This document shows positions 11,144-20,721 of a stretch of DNA of 64,000 bases, piece by piece. Both the position numbers and the translations under genes were made by a program. The notes beneath the pieces are model-generated. The model was not told the DNA's origin and ran no database searches. It saw only the letters and a program-made list of their open reading frames with translations. This DNA comes from Synaphobranchus kaupii (taxonomy: Eukaryota > Chordata > Actinopteri > Anguilliformes > Synaphobranchidae): contig JAINUF010000029.1 of the NCBI GenBank assembly GCA_029718625.1, positions 865,401-929,400 on the forward strand. Direction: 5' to 3'. Within the stretch, counting starts at the first letter, position 1. Each line of letters starts with the position of its first letter.

Positions 11144-14100
11144 TTAGTCCAGGAGGAAGTCGGGCCGCTGGTAGCCGAAGAGGCTGAAATCACCCTGGAA
11201 ACGAGTGTAGAGACGGCGGACGTCGCGCTTGCTGATGCCGGAGAAATAGCGCTCCACCTTGGTGCGGTTGTAGCGGGTGATGCCAGGGGGGGATTGTGGG
11301 GATAGGAGACCAGGCGGTGAATCCCGGCAGCCTGCAGGATGAAGGGGGCGTCCCGTTCCAAGGTTTCGTGGTGGCCCACCACGCTGTAGGCGATCTGGCA
11401 GGGGGCACACAGCTCGGCGTAGCTCACCAGTGGATCACATGATCGCCAAACTGCCGGTCCCAGGCGGCGTCGGGCTGGGTCACCCAGGTAACGGACAAAG
11501 TCCTCGAAGCGCAGGCCAGGGCCCCCTCGCGCTGCGCTGCGGCGGTACTTGCGGATGATGGCGGGGGCGATGTCATGCTTGTACCAGGGCTCGAATCGAG
11601 GGTTCTGCAGGAACTTGTCCTTGAAGGCGGAGATTAGTCTCTCAAAGGGGTCTGCGAACGATGAAGAACTTAAAGTACGAGCCGAGTCTGGAGTAGGAGG
11701 GGGGAAAAGAGAGAGGGAGGGAGGGAGAGGGAGTAGGGGAGAGGAGGGGGGAAAGAGAGAGGGAGGGAGGGAGAGGGAGAGGGAGAGGAGGGGAGGAAAG
11801 AGAGAGGGAGGGGAGAGAGAGGGGAGGGAGGGAGAGGGAGAGGAGGGGGAAAAGAGAGAGGGAGGGAGGGAGAGGGTGGGAGGGAGAGGGAGAGGGAGAG
11901 GAGGGGGGAAAGAGAGAGGGAGGGAGAGAGAGGGAGGGAGGGAGAGGGAGGGAGGGAGAGGAGGGGGAAAGAGAGAGGGAGGGAGAGAGAGGGAGGGAGG
12001 GGAGAGGGAGGGAGGGAGAGGGAGAGGAGGGGGGAAAGAGAGAGGGAGGGAGAGAGAGGGAGGGAGGGAGAGGGAGAGGAGGGGGGAAAGAGAGAGGGAG
12101 GGAGGGAGAGGGAGGGAGGGAGAGGGAGAGGAGGGGGAAAGAGAGAGGGAGGGAGAGAGAGGGAGGGAGGGAGAGGGAGGGAGAGAGAGGGAGGGAGGGG
12201 AGAGGGATGGAGGGGGGGAAAGAGAGAGGGAGGGAGGGAGAGGGAGGGAGGAGAGGGAGAGGGAGGGGAGAGAGAGGGAGGGAGGGAGAGGGAGAGGAGG
12301 GGGGAAAGAGAGAGGGAGGGAGGAGAGGGAGGGAGGGAGAGGGAGAGGAGGGGGGAAAGAGAGAGGGAGGGAGGGAGAGGGAGGGAGGGAGGGAGGGAGA
12401 GGGAGAGGAGGGGGGGGAAAGAGAGAGGGAGGGAGGGAGGGGAGGGAGGCAGGAAGCTTGCGTCAGCATGTGGCCACACCCCCGTACAGTCCTACCCTAA
12501 GCCCATACAGCAACCCATTCAACCACACTCCTGTACAAGGCCACACCCCTTAGTGTGACCACACCTCCTTGACCATTCCCCTGTACATGACCACGCCCCC
12601 ATACAGCACAACTATGCACCATACAGCCTACATGACCACGCCCCCATACAGCACAACTATGCACCATACAGCCTACATGACCACGCCCCCATACAGCACA
12701 ACTATGCACCATACAGCCTACATGACCACGCCCCCATACAGCACAACTATGCACCATACAGCCTACATGACCACGCCCCCATACAGCACAACTATGCACC
12801 ATACAGCCTACATGACCACGCCCCCATACAGCACAACTATGCACCATACAGCCTACATGACCACGCCCCCATACAGCACAACTATGCACCATACAGCCTA
12901 CATGACCACGCCCCCATACAGCACAACTATGCACCATACAGCCTACATGACCACGCCCCCATACAGCACAACTATGCACCATACAGCCTACATGACCACG
13001 CCCCCACACAGCACAACTATGCACCATACAGCCTACATGACCACGCCCCCATACAGCACAACTATGCACCATACAGCCTACATGACCACGCCCCCATACA
13101 GCACAACTATGCACCATACAGCCTACATGACCACGCCCCCACACAGCACAACTATGCACCATACAGCCTACATGACCACGCCCCCATACAGCACAACTAT
13201 GCACCATACAGCCTACATGACCACGCCCCCACACAGCACAACTATGCACCATACAGCCTACATGACCACGCCCCCATACAGCACAACTATGCACCATACA
13301 GCCTACATGACCACGCCCCCATACAGCACAACTATGCACCATACAGCCTACATGACCACGCCCCCACACAGCACAACTATGCACCATACAGCCTACATGA
13401 CCACGCCCCCACACAGCACAACTATGCACCATACAGCCTACATGACCACGCCCCCATACAGCACAACTATGCACCATACAGCTTGACCACACCCCATAAA
13501 GCATGACCACGCCAACATACAGCCCTGCTGCCAATTAGAGCACCATCCTTACTGAGAATCATAATGTCCAGAATAAATATTTATAAGTACTTGTAAATTA
13601 AGACTGTTATAAATACTCATAGGCTGCATTCAGATCCAATTTAACACATTCCCTTCCCTTTCTCTCTTCCCTCGAGTGACAAAATTTGTGACGTGCAGAA
13701 AGCAACCTTAACAGGTGCTCTACAAGGGAGCATTGACAAGAAACAAACCAAAACTAAAGCGCTCTAGCAATCAATATAGGAAGTGCAACACCATAGAGTT
13801 GAAACGTGACCGCCCACAGGAAGAAAGGACAAAATTTGGATCCGAACGCAGCCGTAAATTAAGAATGTTCAGCCTCAGCGCATGTCTAGCATGTTCCCCA
13901 AAGAGATGTCAAACTGACTACAACTTGCAGAGAGTGTTCTCTAGCCCAAGTTACTGTCCTTCCCTCAGTGACTACTGGAAGGCAGTTGCTGCCTCCAAGG
14001 CTGCAAACAGTAGCTCGGTATTGCGCTTGTAGTTCACTAATTCTTAGAAGGATTGCCCTTGCGCACACGGTGGGTGTTTGTTTTGTTCAGTTAAATAGCA

Positions 14101-17100
14101 GTACTTGTTGGCAGACGGTGTGTGTTTCAGAATTTCCTGTATTTGTCCATATAACCATAATGCATCTGGAGGCGGAGGCCGCCTTCCAGTAGTCACTGAG
14201 GGAAGGAGTAGTCACTGAGGGAAGGAGTAGTCACTGAGGGAAGGAGTAGTCACTGAGGGAAGGAGTGGTCACTGAGGGAAGGAGTGGTCACTGAGGGAAG
14301 GAGTGGTCACTGAGGGAAGGAGTAGTCACTGAGGGAAGGAGTAGTCGCTGAGGGAAGGAGTGGTCGCTGAGGGAAGGAGTAGTCACTGAGGGAAGGAGTA
14401 GTCACTGAGGGAAGGAGTGGTCACTGAGGGAAGGAGTGGTCACTGAGGGAAGGAGTAGTCACTGAGGGAAGGAGTAGTCACTGAGGGAAGGAGTAGTCAC
14501 TGAGGGAAGGAGTAGTCGCTGAGGGAAGGAGTGGTCGCTGAGGGAAGGAGTGGTCGCTGAGGGAAGGAGTAGTCACTGAGGGAAGGAGTAGTCACTGAGG
14601 GAAGGAGTAGTCACTGAGGGAAGGAGTAGTCACTGAGGGAAGGAGTAGTCGCTGAGGGAAGGAGTCACTGAGGGAAGGAGTAGTCACTGAGGGAAGGAGT
14701 CACTGAGGGAAGGAGTCACTGAGGGAAGGAGTCACTGAGGGAAGGAGTAGTAGCTGAGGGAAGCAGTAGTCACTGAGGGAAGGAGTAGTCGCTGAGCGAA
14801 GGAGTCACTGAGGGAAGGAGTAGTCGCTGAGGGAAGGAGTAGTCGCTGAGGGAAGGAGTAGTCGCTGAGGGAAGGAGTAGTCGCTGAGGGAAGGAGTAGT
14901 CGCTGAGGGAAGGAGTAGTCGCTGAGGGAAGGAGTAGTCGCTGAGGGAAGGAGTCACTGAGGGAAGCAGTAGTCACTGAGGGAAGGAGTAGTCACTGAGG
15001 GAAGCAGTAGTCACTGAGGGAAGCAGTAGTCGCTGAGGGAAGGAGTAGTCGCTGAGGGAAGGAGTAGTCGCTGAGGGAAGGAGTAGTCACTGAGGGAAGG
15101 AGTAGTCACTGAGGGAAGGAGTCACTGAGGGAAGGAGTAGTCACTGAGGGAAGGAGTAGTCACTCAGGGAAGGAGTAGTCACTCAGGGAAGGAGTAGTCA
15201 CTCAGGGAAGGAGTAGTCACTGAGGGAAGGAGTCACTGAGGGAAGGAGTAGTCGCTGAGGGAAGGAGTAGTCGCTGAGGGAAGGAGTAGTCGCTGAGGGA
15301 AGGAGTAGTCGCTGAGGGAAGGAGTAGTCACTGAGGGAAGGAGTAGTCACTGAGGGAAGGAGTAGTCGCTGAGGGAAGGAGTAGTCGCTGAGGGAAGGAG
15401 TAGTCGCTGAGGGAAGGAGTAGTCACTCAGGGAAGGAGTAGTCACTGAGGGAAGGAGTAGTCACTGAGGGAAGGAGTAGTCGCGGAGGGAAGGAGTAGTC
15501 ACTGAGGGAAGGAGTCACTGAGGGAAGGAGTGGTCACTGAGGGAAGCAGTAGTCACTGAGGGAAGCAGTGCACTGTGGGCCTGTTCTCCACTGACTTACA
15601 AACCAATCTTTCCTGCTTTTAATTTCCTTCACCGTCTCTAATTAGAGAATAAGGAATGAGAACATTAACACACATAAGAACTGGGTTTAAATTGATAATC
15701 CTGGTTAAATATTAAATATTCATAATCGGCACTCTGGCTGTGTACTTAAGAACTGCAGGTGCTCCTAATGTAAGGCCCAGAAATCACAGCACTGGCTACT
15801 GGCATCTCTTCTGTGGAGAAGTGCAGTATCACAGAGTGAGTGAGTCAATTCTGTCTGCAAGAAACTGCAAAATAAAACGAATAAGAAGTGTTATGTTTAG
15901 AATGGAAATCATGGGGACTTTTCCCACTAACACTGCCTGAGACTGGAACATCACGCCTGTGGTGGATTTATGAGACAGCAGGGCCCTCACACCTGCATAC
16001 CTGTGATGGATTTCCTGGTCACTCAGGGACGAGAGACGGGGCAAGCCGTTCTTCTCGTGGTCATGCACCACATTCTCTGGAATATCCTCCACTGCAGAGA
16101 AAGCTCCTGAATGTTGGGGAGAGAAGCAGGGAAAATGTCAGGAGAAATTATGAACAGCTCTTGACCATCGCTGAGAGTCGGAACGAAGATTGACCTACCG
16201 GTTGCTTTGCCTGTAGGCTCAGCTCCTTCTTCACCACCACGGTCCGATACAACACCCGCAATACTACTAAAGGGTTACTGGGATTCCACCAGGCACCGAC
16301 TAGCTTAGGACCACAGCGCCTTCCGGACAGGTTCCTCCGCCAGGCCTTCCCAGCAGACCCTCCTACCAGGTCTATCCGGCAGCTTCCCTCACCACCAGAT
16401 GGGGATCCGTTAACATCCTAGCCCCCAGCTCCCAGCCGCCAGCCCCCAGTCCCCAGCCCCAAGCCCCCAGCTCCCAGCCCCCAGCTCCCCAGCTCCCAGC
16501 CCCCAGCTCCCAGCTCCCCAGCTCCCCAGCCCCCCAGCCGCCCATCGTGATGGTGATGGTGATGAACCAAAGCATGTCATTATGGAACAGAGAGATATGC
16601 CCTCACAGATAATATTGACATGTGTGTCAGGTCAAGGCCTCCAAGGGTATTTAAGCCTGATTAGGCGACCAGTGTGTTGATAGTTGCAGTACCGCAAACT
16701 TGTGCTGGGTTTAGGGTTAGGGTTAGGGTTAAGTGAGCTTCCTGCTGACCGGCGTGACATCCAATAAACTTTCACTTTCTCTAGTAAAGTGTTTGTTGTG
16801 CGGGAAGAAGCTGGGTCCTAACAATTCCAAAGGAATGAAATTTCCTTGCCATTCCTCACCATTCAGGACTATGAGAACCTTCCTCACCATTCAGGACTAT
16901 GAGAACCTTCCTCACCATTCAGGACTATGAGAACCTTCCTCACCATTCAGGACTATGAGAATCTTCCTCACCATTCAGGACTATGAGAACCTTCTTCCAC
17001 TGCGTGTTTCCCACTTTGGGAGTTTGGCAGAACAGGATCTTGTGCTTGTCACAGACGAAGATGCGGTCCAGGACAAACTTGCTGATGGGCGTGTGTGTGA

Positions 17101-20100
17101 GATTCCGGAGGGAAGAATTGCGGCACACACTGGAGAGAAGCCCCAGCCGCTCTGTCTCCACGGCCTGCCAGTCCAGAGGCTCCCCCGTGCCAACGTCGGC
17201 GGCTGACTGGCACCCAGGACCACAGAACAAAAAACAGTGTCAGTCTTAAACAAGTGCATTGTGGGATGCCCCCCCCCCCCCCCCCCACGCACACTCCCCA
17301 GAGATTTATCTCACTGGGGCTGATGAAGGAGGTCTCTTCTCTGGCTCATGGGGTTCACTGGGGTCACGGGGTGCAGATGATTTGGGGTTTTTCATGGCTG
17401 ACTCTGTCCAGCTCAGCAGCTCTGGTTTACCCCCATAGTCTGAAACACAGAAAGAGGGATAAAGGATCGCTCTAAAGGGATATGACCCTGGGTTACACAC
17501 AGAGAGAGGGATAAAGGATCGCTCTAAGGGATATGACCCTGGGTTACACAGCGAGAGAGGAATAAAGGATCGCTCTAAGGGATATGACCCTGGGTTACAC
17601 ACAGAGAGAGGAATAAAGGATCGCTCTAAGGGATATGACCCTGGGTTACACAGAGAGAGAGGAATAAAGGATCGCTCTAAGGGATATGACCCCGGATTAC
17701 ACAGAGAGGGATAAAGAATCGCTCTAAGGGATATGACCCTGAGTTACACACAGATAGAGGAATAAAGGATCGCTCTATGGGATATGACCCCGGATTACAC
17801 AGAGAGGGATAAAGAATCGCTCTAAGGGATACGACCCTGGGCAACAGGCTACTGTTGTGGGATATGACCCTGGATTACAGGCTACTGTAGTGGGATATGG
17901 CCCTGGATTACAGGCTACTGTTGTGGGATATGGCCCTGGATTACAGGCTACTGTTGTGGGATATGGCCCTGGATTACAGGCTACTGTTGTGGGATATGGC
18001 CCTGGATTACAGGCTACTGTTGTGGGATATGGCCCTGGATTACAGGCTACTGTAGTGGGATATGACCCTGGATTACAGGCTACGGTACGTTGCCCCCCAC
18101 CGTCTGCTGCTGCTCTACAAGAGCATCATCCAGCCCATTCTCCTCTACTGCTCCCTCTGTTTCTTCAACATGCTCACTGCCCCTAACAAAAACAAACTCC
18201 TACGCATCACACACACAGCCACAAAAATCATCGGCCTCCCCACTCCCAATCTATCAGACCTCAACAGCAAAGCCATCACACGCAAAGCATGCACCATAGC
18301 ACATGATACCAGTCACCCCCTCAATCCATGTTTCACTCTGCTCCCATCAGGCCGCAGATATAGAGCCCTGGCCTGGAAACGGGCCCGTTTCAGTAAGAGC
18401 TTTGTTCCCTCTGCCATCACACTCCTCAACAAGACTCCCCGACAACCTCCCTAACCATAATATGTTATGTGTATAAGTGTATGAATATGTGTGTGTATAT
18501 GTGAAAATACGGTGGTGATGGAATTGTATGGTAAATATAGGTGACTTGATTGTTAGGTAAACATATATGTGTGTAAATGTAGCTGGGAATGGGAATGTTT
18601 CATGTGTGGCGCTGTACAGCTGTGGAAATGAATTTCCTATAAAGGACAATAAAATAATCTATCTATCTATCTATCTATAATCTATCTACTGTAGTGGGAT
18701 ATGGCCCTGGATTACAGGCTACTGTTGTGGGATATGACCCTGGATTACAGGCTACTGTTGTGGGATATGACCCTGGATTACAGGCTACTGTTGTGGGATA
18801 TGGCCCTGGATTACAGGCTACTGTTGTGGGATATGACCCTGGATTACAGGCTACTGTTGTGGGATATGGCCCTGGATTACAGGCTACTGTTGTGGGATAT
18901 GACCCTGGATTACAGGCTACTGTTGTGGGATATGGCCCTGGATTACAGGCTACTGTTGTGGGATATGACCCTGGATTACAGGCTACTGTTGTGGGATATG
19001 GCCCTGGATTACAGGCTACTGTTGTGGGATATGACCCTGGATTACAGGCTACTGTTGTGGGATATGGCCCTGGATTACAGGCTACTGTTGTGGGATATGA
19101 CCCTGGATTACAGGCTACTGTTGTGGGATATGACCCTGGATTACAGGCTACTGTTGTGGGATATGACTCTGGGAAAAATCGTGGCCAGTTCTTTTCATTG
19201 TTTGCACATGGCATAAATAGAGATTTCCCTTTTCCTTCATTTTTTAACCTGTAATTCAGTCCTCCTACATGAAGAGGGTGTAATTGTTTTCTTTTTTAAC
19301 TGATGAATTCTGACAGTGACTTAAACCACCAATTTTGAGCACAAATCAGTCGATGATTCTCCAAAACTTAAAGGTTATATCTGTCCTCAACTCGGTAAAT
19401 GCAGCTATACTTGGTGCTCCATTTCATCCTCCACAAAGCAGGTTTATGTAGAATGGAAAGATATGGCTGGTTACTAAGTGCCCCATCTTATTTTTCCATA
19501 GAGTTCAATAGTAAAATGAGTCAGGAGAAACAACCCTTAAAGTGATCCATTTATCTACTGCATATCTGGCAGCAGAATGACGGTTTGAGGCTTGTTTGAT
19601 ACCTCAGACCCTTGATGACTTACAGCCATTTAGCCAACCATGGGTTCCATACTATTCCCCTGTCCAAACTTTTTTGGAACGTGTTGCAGGCATCAAATTC
19701 GGAATTAGCGTATATTTACAAAAACCAATAAAGTTGATAAGGTAAAACATTAAAAATCTTTTCTTTGTACCGTTTTCAATTAAATAAGCCTATATGTAAA
19801 AGAGAATTTACAAATCACTGCTTTCTGCTTCATGTGCATTTTACATACTGTTCCAACTTTTTTGGAACTGGGGTTTGTTGTTAAGCTAAAGATTAGTGGG
19901 CTAATCACACCTCTTATTTTACAGCGTGTACAGCCAGCAGACCTAACCACATTACAGCACACATACATTACAACCACTAATCACACCTCTTATTTTATAG
20001 TGTATAGCCAGCAGACCTAACCATATTACAGCACATGTACATTACAACCAAAGGCAGCTTCTTTTCACGCTGCAGCTGAACAGCTTCCAAGAAGTTTTGC

Positions 20101-20721
20101 CAGATAATTGCATCACATGGGCCTTTGGATGTTTGGGGGTAGAAAGCGTCATGTGTAACATACTAGCATGAGGCTCAGATTAGCTTGCCCACTGAAAGGC
20201 TACTTTAACCTGATTCACCACCACTGCCATCATCATTATTATCATCAGAAAGGCAATGCTATGATATGGGAGTATACAAGGCTTTGGGAGCGTGGAACAG
20301 ATGAAGCTCTCATGTGACTGAACCACTTAGCTACTGTCTGCATCTGAAAACACTGCAAATGTGAATGCAACAGATAGCTTACATTAGATCATTTAAGCTA
20401 CTGAACTGTATTTGGAAATAAATTACGACTCATGTTGAGCTGGTTACCTTACATATCATCGTACATGTTGTTACCAATTCAACATATTATCGCATCTCGT
20501 CCATACAGTCGGTTGTGGTAAGGATAGCCCACATCGTGCACGCGCTGTAACCACAACAACGCACAACCTGCGTTGAAGGTAAGGACCACAGATAAGGACA
20601 GATTCGCGGAGCCATACTCACCATCCGGGACTCTAAAGTTCAAATTGATGAATTTGCTGGCGAACATGAGGATGAGGAGCATCCAGCCACAAGCACCGAG
20701 CAGCAGCCAATGGTGCCGCAT
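11144..20721 (-). CDS. chst10: Carbohydrate sulfotransferase 10 (HNK-1 sulfotransferase), five coding exons, last exon frameshifted
   Basis: CHST10 is a Golgi type II membrane enzyme that moves sulfate from PAPS to the glucuronic acid of the HNK-1 glycan. Coding exons on the minus strand are 20721-20622, 17439-17315, 17206-16972, 16106-16001 and 11687-11144. All have AG/GT borders and compatible phases. The first exon starts at an ATG in good context (GCCGCCATGC) and gives MRHHWLLLGACGW and a membrane anchor. The second is a poorly conserved stem exon and the least certain. The third carries the 5'-phosphosulfate-binding motif CQTPKVGNTQWKKVLIVLNG. The fourth encodes PENVVHDHEKNGLPRL. The last exon reads FEDFVRYLGDP, CAPCQIAYSVVGHHETLE and RPDFLLD-stop. 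It contains about five single-base indels (near 11652, 11466, 11428, 11300 and 11289), one of them inside the 3'-phosphate-binding segment FIVR-DPFERL. Corrected length is about 368 residues; the human protein is 356. Whether the indels are sequencing errors or real decay is unresolved. Confidence 0.92.
11691..12448. repeat. Polypurine array (GAGAGGGAGGGA)n next to a splice acceptor
   Basis: About 760 bp of nearly pure purine on the plus strand, built from GAGAGGGAGGGAGGGAGA and GGAGAGGAGGGGGGAAAGA blocks in mixed order. On the chst10 strand it is polypyrimidine and ends three bases before the CAG of the last-exon acceptor (11690-11688). Homopurine DNA of this kind can form triplex structures. 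Long open frames across it on both strands are artefacts. Confidence 0.95.
12587..13486. repeat. 45-bp minisatellite, 20 near-identical copies
   Basis: The unit begins CATGACCACGCCCCCATACA and ends CACCATACAGCCTA. The only variation I see among the 20 units is C/T at one site (ATACAG or ACACAG). Because 45 is divisible by 3, the plus strand reads as a 15-residue repeat (MTTPPYSTTMHHTAY) and the minus strand is also open. It lies in the chst10 intron before the last exon. Diverged relatives of the unit lie at 12480-12586 and 13487-13525. Confidence 0.96.
13622..13853. mobile_element. MITE with GGCTGCRTTC terminal inverted repeats
   Basis: The left end reads GGCTGCATTCAGATCCAATT and the right end carries the complement GGATCCGAACGCAGCC, giving inverted repeats of about 21 bp with two or three mismatches. 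No protein is encoded. The terminal GGCTGCGTTC motif is also seen at the element at 48916, so they may belong to one family. Confidence 0.7.
13957..14206. mobile_element. Foldback MITE whose right end begins the 19-bp array
   Basis: The left arm begins CCTTCCCTCAGTGACTACTG and continues GAAGGC. The right arm (GCCTTCCAGTAGTCACTGAG then GGAAGG) is its exact complement over about 26 bp, with weaker pairing to about 43 bp. The right terminus runs directly into the 19-bp array, whose unit is the terminal sequence itself. Confidence 0.7.
14187..15570. repeat. 19-bp minisatellite, about 70 copies
   Basis: The unit is GTAGTCACTGAGGGAAGGA, with A/G at the CACTG/CGCTG site, GTAG/GTGG variants, and a 16-bp short unit lacking TAG. 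It lies in the chst10 intron between the last two coding exons. The unit equals the terminal inverted repeat of the foldback element just upstream. Confidence 0.95.
15571..16000. other. chst10 intron, no further feature
   Basis: Ordinary AT-rich intron sequence between the 19-bp array and coding exon 4. No repeat or second gene is seen. Confidence 0.5.
16107..16426. other. chst10 intron, unannotated
   Basis: Mixed-composition sequence upstream (gene sense) of coding exon 4. No recognisable exon. A TATTTAAG box and an AATAAA motif further along (about 16648 and 16763) hint at an old LTR, but no paired ends could be seen. Confidence 0.35.
16427..16537. repeat. C-rich tandem repeat (CCCAGCTCCCAGCCC)n
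   Basis: About eight degenerate units of 13-15 bp are visible, such as CCCCCAGCTCCCAGC. Confidence 0.75.
16706..16733. repeat. Interstitial telomere-like repeat
   Basis: Three to four TTAGGG units (TTTAGGGTTAGGGTTAGGGT) inside a chst10 intron, the second such block in the window. Confidence 0.75.
16855..16994 (-). repeat. 28-bp tandem repeat copying the chst10 exon-3 end and splice donor
   Basis: Five units of exactly 28 bp start at 16855, 16883, 16911, 16939 and 16967. Read on the gene strand, each unit reproduces the last bases of coding exon 3 (encoding VLIVLNG) and the donor AATG/GTGAGG. The true exon end is at 16972. Four further identical donors therefore follow at 28-bp steps into the intron. 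Because 28 is not a multiple of 3, use of most downstream donors would shift the frame; only the third extra one (84 bp) keeps it. Confidence 0.93.
17267..17287. repeat. Poly-C run in chst10 intron
   Basis: About 19 consecutive C residues between coding exons 2 and 3 of chst10. Length in the assembly is likely unreliable. Confidence 0.85.
17461..17850. repeat. Tandem repeat, unit about 50 bp, 8 copies
   Basis: Each unit contains AGGAATAAAGGATCGCTCTA then GGGATATGACCCTGGGTTAC. Copies vary in ACACAGAGAG length. The GGGATATGACCCTGG segment is shared with the 33-bp array that follows, so one array probably gave rise to the other. Confidence 0.85.
17851..18083. repeat. 33-bp minisatellite, left part (about 7 copies)
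   Basis: The unit is GGGATATGACCCTGGATTAC followed by AGGCTACTGTTGT, with GACC/GGCC variants. It is interrupted by a LINE fragment and resumes at about 18690. Confidence 0.93.
18084..18689 (+). mobile_element. 3' end of an L2/CR1-type LINE (reverse transcriptase tail)
   Basis: Position 18090-18452 encodes the region downstream of reverse transcriptase in fish non-LTR elements: LLLLYKSIIQPILLYCSLCF, then NKLLRITHTATKIIG, then LLPSGRRYRALAWKRARFSK and SFVPSAITLLN. The tail has GGAAATGAATTTCCTATAAA, an AATAAAA signal and then (ATCT)n, typical of 3' ends used for priming by L2/CR1-group elements. It is 5'-truncated. It sits inside the 33-bp array, whose units continue on both sides, so it inserted after the array formed. 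Confidence 0.85.
18690..19167. repeat. 33-bp minisatellite, right part (about 14 copies)
   Basis: Same unit as at 17851. Here GACC and GGCC units alternate regularly over most of the length, giving an effective 66-bp dimer. Open frames on both strands are artefacts of a 33-bp period. Confidence 0.93.
19475..19876. mobile_element. Tc1-type transposon remnant with TTTTTTGGAAC-type end
   Basis: Positions 19662-19876 read CTGTCCAAACTTTTTTGGAA through to CTTTTTTGGAACTGGGGTTT, a terminal region I recognise as abundant in fish genomes and Tc1-like. Upstream, 19475-19660 matches half of the palindromic module also found at 22860 and 32150 (AAACAACCCTTAAAGTGATC, GGCTTGTTTGATACCTCAGA). The opposite end is missing. 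Confidence 0.65.
19877..20621. other. chst10 intron 1, distal part
   Basis: AT-rich intron. A short direct repeat (about 60 bp, TAATCACACCTCTTATTTTA) occurs at about 19902 and 19979. Nothing else is recognised. Confidence 0.45.

Noticed and set aside
11549..12553. Arg/Glu/Gly-rich plus-strand frame and Ser/Pro/Leu-rich minus-strand frames
   Set aside because: They are translations of a polypurine/polypyrimidine tract. The plus-strand frame also starts in antisense to a chst10 exon.
12497..13534. Repeat proteins on both strands of the 45-bp array (305 and 345 codons)
   Set aside because: A 45-bp period keeps any stop-free frame open. Both strands are open, the array lies inside a chst10 intron, and there is no protein similarity.
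16560..16800. LTR-like stretch with TATTTAAG and AATAAA
   Set aside because: No terminal inverted dinucleotides, target duplication or paired LTR could be identified. The motifs are common by chance.
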